Source: Gymnogyps californianus (lineage: Eukaryota; Chordata; Aves; Accipitriformes; Cathartidae). From it: DNA of 64,000 nucleotides. Location of the stretch: contig NC_059481.1 of NCBI RefSeq assembly GCF_018139145.2, positions 15,178,368-15,242,367 of the forward strand, read 5' to 3'. The notes under the pieces are model-generated. The model searched no databases. It had not been told where the DNA came from and worked only from the letters and a program-made list of their open reading frames with translations. Of the stretch, positions 61,905-64,000 are shown in pieces (position 1 is the first letter of the stretch; every line of letters starts with the position of its first letter). A program made the position numbers and the translations under genes.

Positions 61905-62021
61905 TTTATATATACACACATAAGTGTGTATATATACACATTATACTTAATTTTACTTATATATACACATGCATATACTTTTTTTAATATATACACACAT
62001 ATATATACAAACACATACATA
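61905..62021. repeat. TA/CA-rich microsatellite with perfect hairpin
   Basis: Imperfect TATACACA-type repeats run over about 117 bases. At its left end TATATATACACAC (61907-61919) and GTGTGTATATATA (61924-61936) form a perfect 13-bp stem with an ATAA loop. Such arrays mutate quickly and the hairpin arises naturally from CA and TG phases. Confidence 0.9.
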
Positions 62022-62564
62022 ATTTTTTAGGACTCCGGAAGAAAAAAAGTTTTTTGTGAAAGTATCAATGTTTGCTGTTGTCAAAGAGGGAAAGCTAAGT
62101 ACATTTCATCTGCTGTTATCTCCTAGCTGTGCCAGAGGTATATCGCCAACAAGATGTTATCCAACAAAGCTTGGGAATATGACAACTTTGAGTGAAATCT
62201 TTGCGAAAACAGAGACTGAAAGATTTGTAAATGAATCTGAAATGAGACGAGTATGTCAAAAAAACCATCCAACAGCACAACAAATTTTAAAATTCAATGC
62301 TATGTCATCAGTGATGGCAGTTTCTCGAAAGGCGCGATTGCGTGGGGAACATGCCATAGCCCCAGTTCCCTGCACACAGCTTCTGCCTCAGCTGGGCTGG
62401 TGCTCAGGGTAGAGAGAGGAAATTCTTGTGCATACACTCTCTGCAAGTGTATAAGCCATTACTTTATAGCAGCAAGGCTTTCTCTGACCTTTAGATATTG
62501 CATATCAGAAAATGGCACCTCATTACGCAGCTGTAAGAAGTTGGAGTAAATGGGTTTTTTCCAC
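62022..62564. other. noncoding stretch, no gene recognised
   Basis: AT-rich to mixed DNA. A 118-codon plus frame (62056-62412) and an overlapping 98-codon frame (62253-62549) resemble no known protein. Confidence 0.55.
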
Positions 62565-62613
62565 TGTAAAAACCGAAACAAAAATAAAACCCCCAAAACA
62601 AATAAACAAACAA
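62565..62613 (+). repeat. A-rich low-complexity patch
   Basis: A runs interrupted by C, CC or CCCCC in the style (AAAC)n and (AAAT)n. Confidence 0.7.
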
Positions 62614-64000
62614 GTCCAAACCTGTCCTACAGCCAAGATGCATTTGAGTTCTCTCCTTGGTTCAAATCCTTCTCTGTAGAGTAATACAGCTCAGTGAATA
62701 AAAACATGCCCCTCCTTCCTAATTCACTCCAAAGTAGAGATGATTAAAAGTAACCATTTATCATGGTCCCCTCTGCACAGGGCGAACCGCTCCGAGCTGC
62801 AAGGAGAAGGTGTAGTATCGCTTAGTAAGGAAATTCCAACAAGGACATGGCACACTTTCTTAGGACCAAATCCAATTAAAACATTTCCATTTTCATCTCC
62901 TGACCACCCAAAGTAAAGCAGAGTACATCTAGCTCCAGAGCACTTCAAAGCACTGTTTAATTGTATGAATATTTTAAATGTAGCAGAAGAGAGACAGATC
63001 TTTTGCTGCTCTCAATTAGCACAGATTCAAAAAGTCAGTGATGCACACCAGTGAAGAATATGGCCCCAAATGGGGTTTAATGAAAAAAAAAAAAAACAGA
63101 AAAAACCATAACAACAAAAACCACAATAGCACAGTATTGGAATTCAGCTTTTGCAGAACATTTAAATATTTCCAGTGTTGTTCCTCCAAATGATGCACTA
63201 TATGATGCACAAATTTACAAACAAAGGTCTGATTTTAGCTATCATCCCTCTCTGGCAGGGCTAACCTTGCTTGTACCCGGTGGGGATGCAGCCTAAACAC
63301 CCGAGTCCTGCAGAGCTGACAGCTCCTGCTGCTGAGTATCTGTGTGTCCTGCCTTGGATTCCCTGGCTGCATGGGAATCTGGATCCCCAGTGACATGAGA
63401 TTAACCATTTCTGAAAGTCTTAATTCTCCAGGCTTTAGCAAAAAAAAAAAAAATAATTTAAATACCACTCGAAATGTGACATTGAGTACTCAGTGTTGGA
63501 AGGCAGCCTCATCTCCTGCACATTGTGTATCACTCTGGGGCTCTGTGCAGTGTTTCTGGTACAGTGGCTCTTCGAGTTGCCTCATTTAAGGAAATAAAAC
63601 AAAGCACACATTGAAAACAGCCTCCTGCTACTGAGTCCAGTGTTCAGAGCATTCTGAATCTGAAAGGGCCAAGGAGATTATGAAACAAATACTGTGTTTC
63701 CTTTTATGTGGAAAATTGCAGAATTTCAGGATCTCAACAGGAAAAAGATACACTTCACAGGAAAACATTCAGTAGAGTTTAACAGATTTACATTACCGCA
63801 AGAGAGATATTTTGGATGGCTAAAATCCCCACAGACAGAGTCCGATTCACTGGGTTTTTTCAAACCATTTCTGTGGAACCCCGTTAAATTTTTAGAGAGT
63901 CCTGGAAATTCCCTCTCTGGTGGATCCTCTGAGGTTTCATCATTAAGGCAACTCCTGGAAGAGTGCTCTGCTGTTAGAGGAAGGAGGAAATAAAGCGAGC
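62614..64000. other. noncoding stretch, no gene recognised
   Basis: Two A14 runs (63083-63096 and 63440-63453) are present. Near the right edge a 99-codon plus frame (63694-63993) reads fairly protein-like, but has no known domain. It begins inside AT-rich sequence behind a weak acceptor (AAATTGCAG). The window end cuts off any continuation of the region. Confidence 0.5.

Noticed and set aside
63694..63993. 99-codon frame at the right edge with a protein-like composition.
   Set aside because: No family match, only a weak acceptor, and frames of this size are frequent here. The edge prevents checking a continuation.
1..64000. Endogenous retrovirus, CRISPR array, bacterial-type operon or defence system.
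   Set aside because: No LTR pair, retroviral polymerase motif, spaced direct-repeat array or dense long open frames were seen. The window has the character of vertebrate noncoding DNA.
1..64000. tRNA, rRNA or familiar microRNA genes.
   Set aside because: No familiar microRNA seed hairpin, tRNA A/B-box pair with cloverleaf, or rRNA core was spotted by eye. A covariance-model search would be needed to exclude them.

Overview
The window looks like repeat-poor sauropsid nuclear DNA, most likely from a bird. The recognisable mobile elements are old and decayed: CR1 LINE 3' fragments, L2/MIR-type relics and one sauropsid-style inverted-repeat relic. No L1, Alu, B1 or recent LTR element is visible, and interspersed repeats are sparse. 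Turtles and crocodilians carry the same families at higher density, so bird is an inference from density, not proof.

I found no protein-coding gene, rRNA, tRNA, CRISPR array or operon-like structure. The many short open frames are mostly 60-150 codons and overlap on both strands. They match no family I know and fit chance expectation for 64 kb. The window therefore reads as intergenic DNA or the inside of a very long intron, perhaps near a developmental gene, but the sequence does not say which gene.

Layout. 1-5.1 kb: plain noncoding DNA with a 25-bp tandem duplication and one weak exon-like frame. 5.16-5.48 kb: a CpG-rich patch ending at a consensus splice donor. 8.93-9.05 kb: a second CpG-dense patch with a canonical G-quadruplex motif. 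11.3-11.7 kb: a plus-strand CR1 relic whose translation keeps the LEY..QFWA signature. 17.5-17.76 kb: a third CpG/G-rich patch. 23-25.3 kb: minus-strand CR1 fragments and a possible MIR scrap. 25.3-44.7 kb: long, mostly AT-rich and nearly free of recognisable repeats apart from a MIR/L2-type relic at 29.9-30.06 kb and a weak candidate at 35.55 kb. 44.75-54.8 kb: several MIR-type relics, plus a repeat-free block at 47.4-48.2 kb with a perfect 16-bp palindrome. 57.6-58.06 kb: an ancient LINE reverse-transcriptase relic beside a CR1 relic. 58.86-59.01 kb: the best splice-bounded exon candidate. 60.95-61.32 kb: another CR1 3' relic, then purine-rich, TA/CA-rich and A-rich simple sequence to the end.

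There are no cooperating genes to describe. What is worth checking is the promoter-like CpG patches, the exon candidates, the possible conserved noncoding blocks and the old transposon relics.
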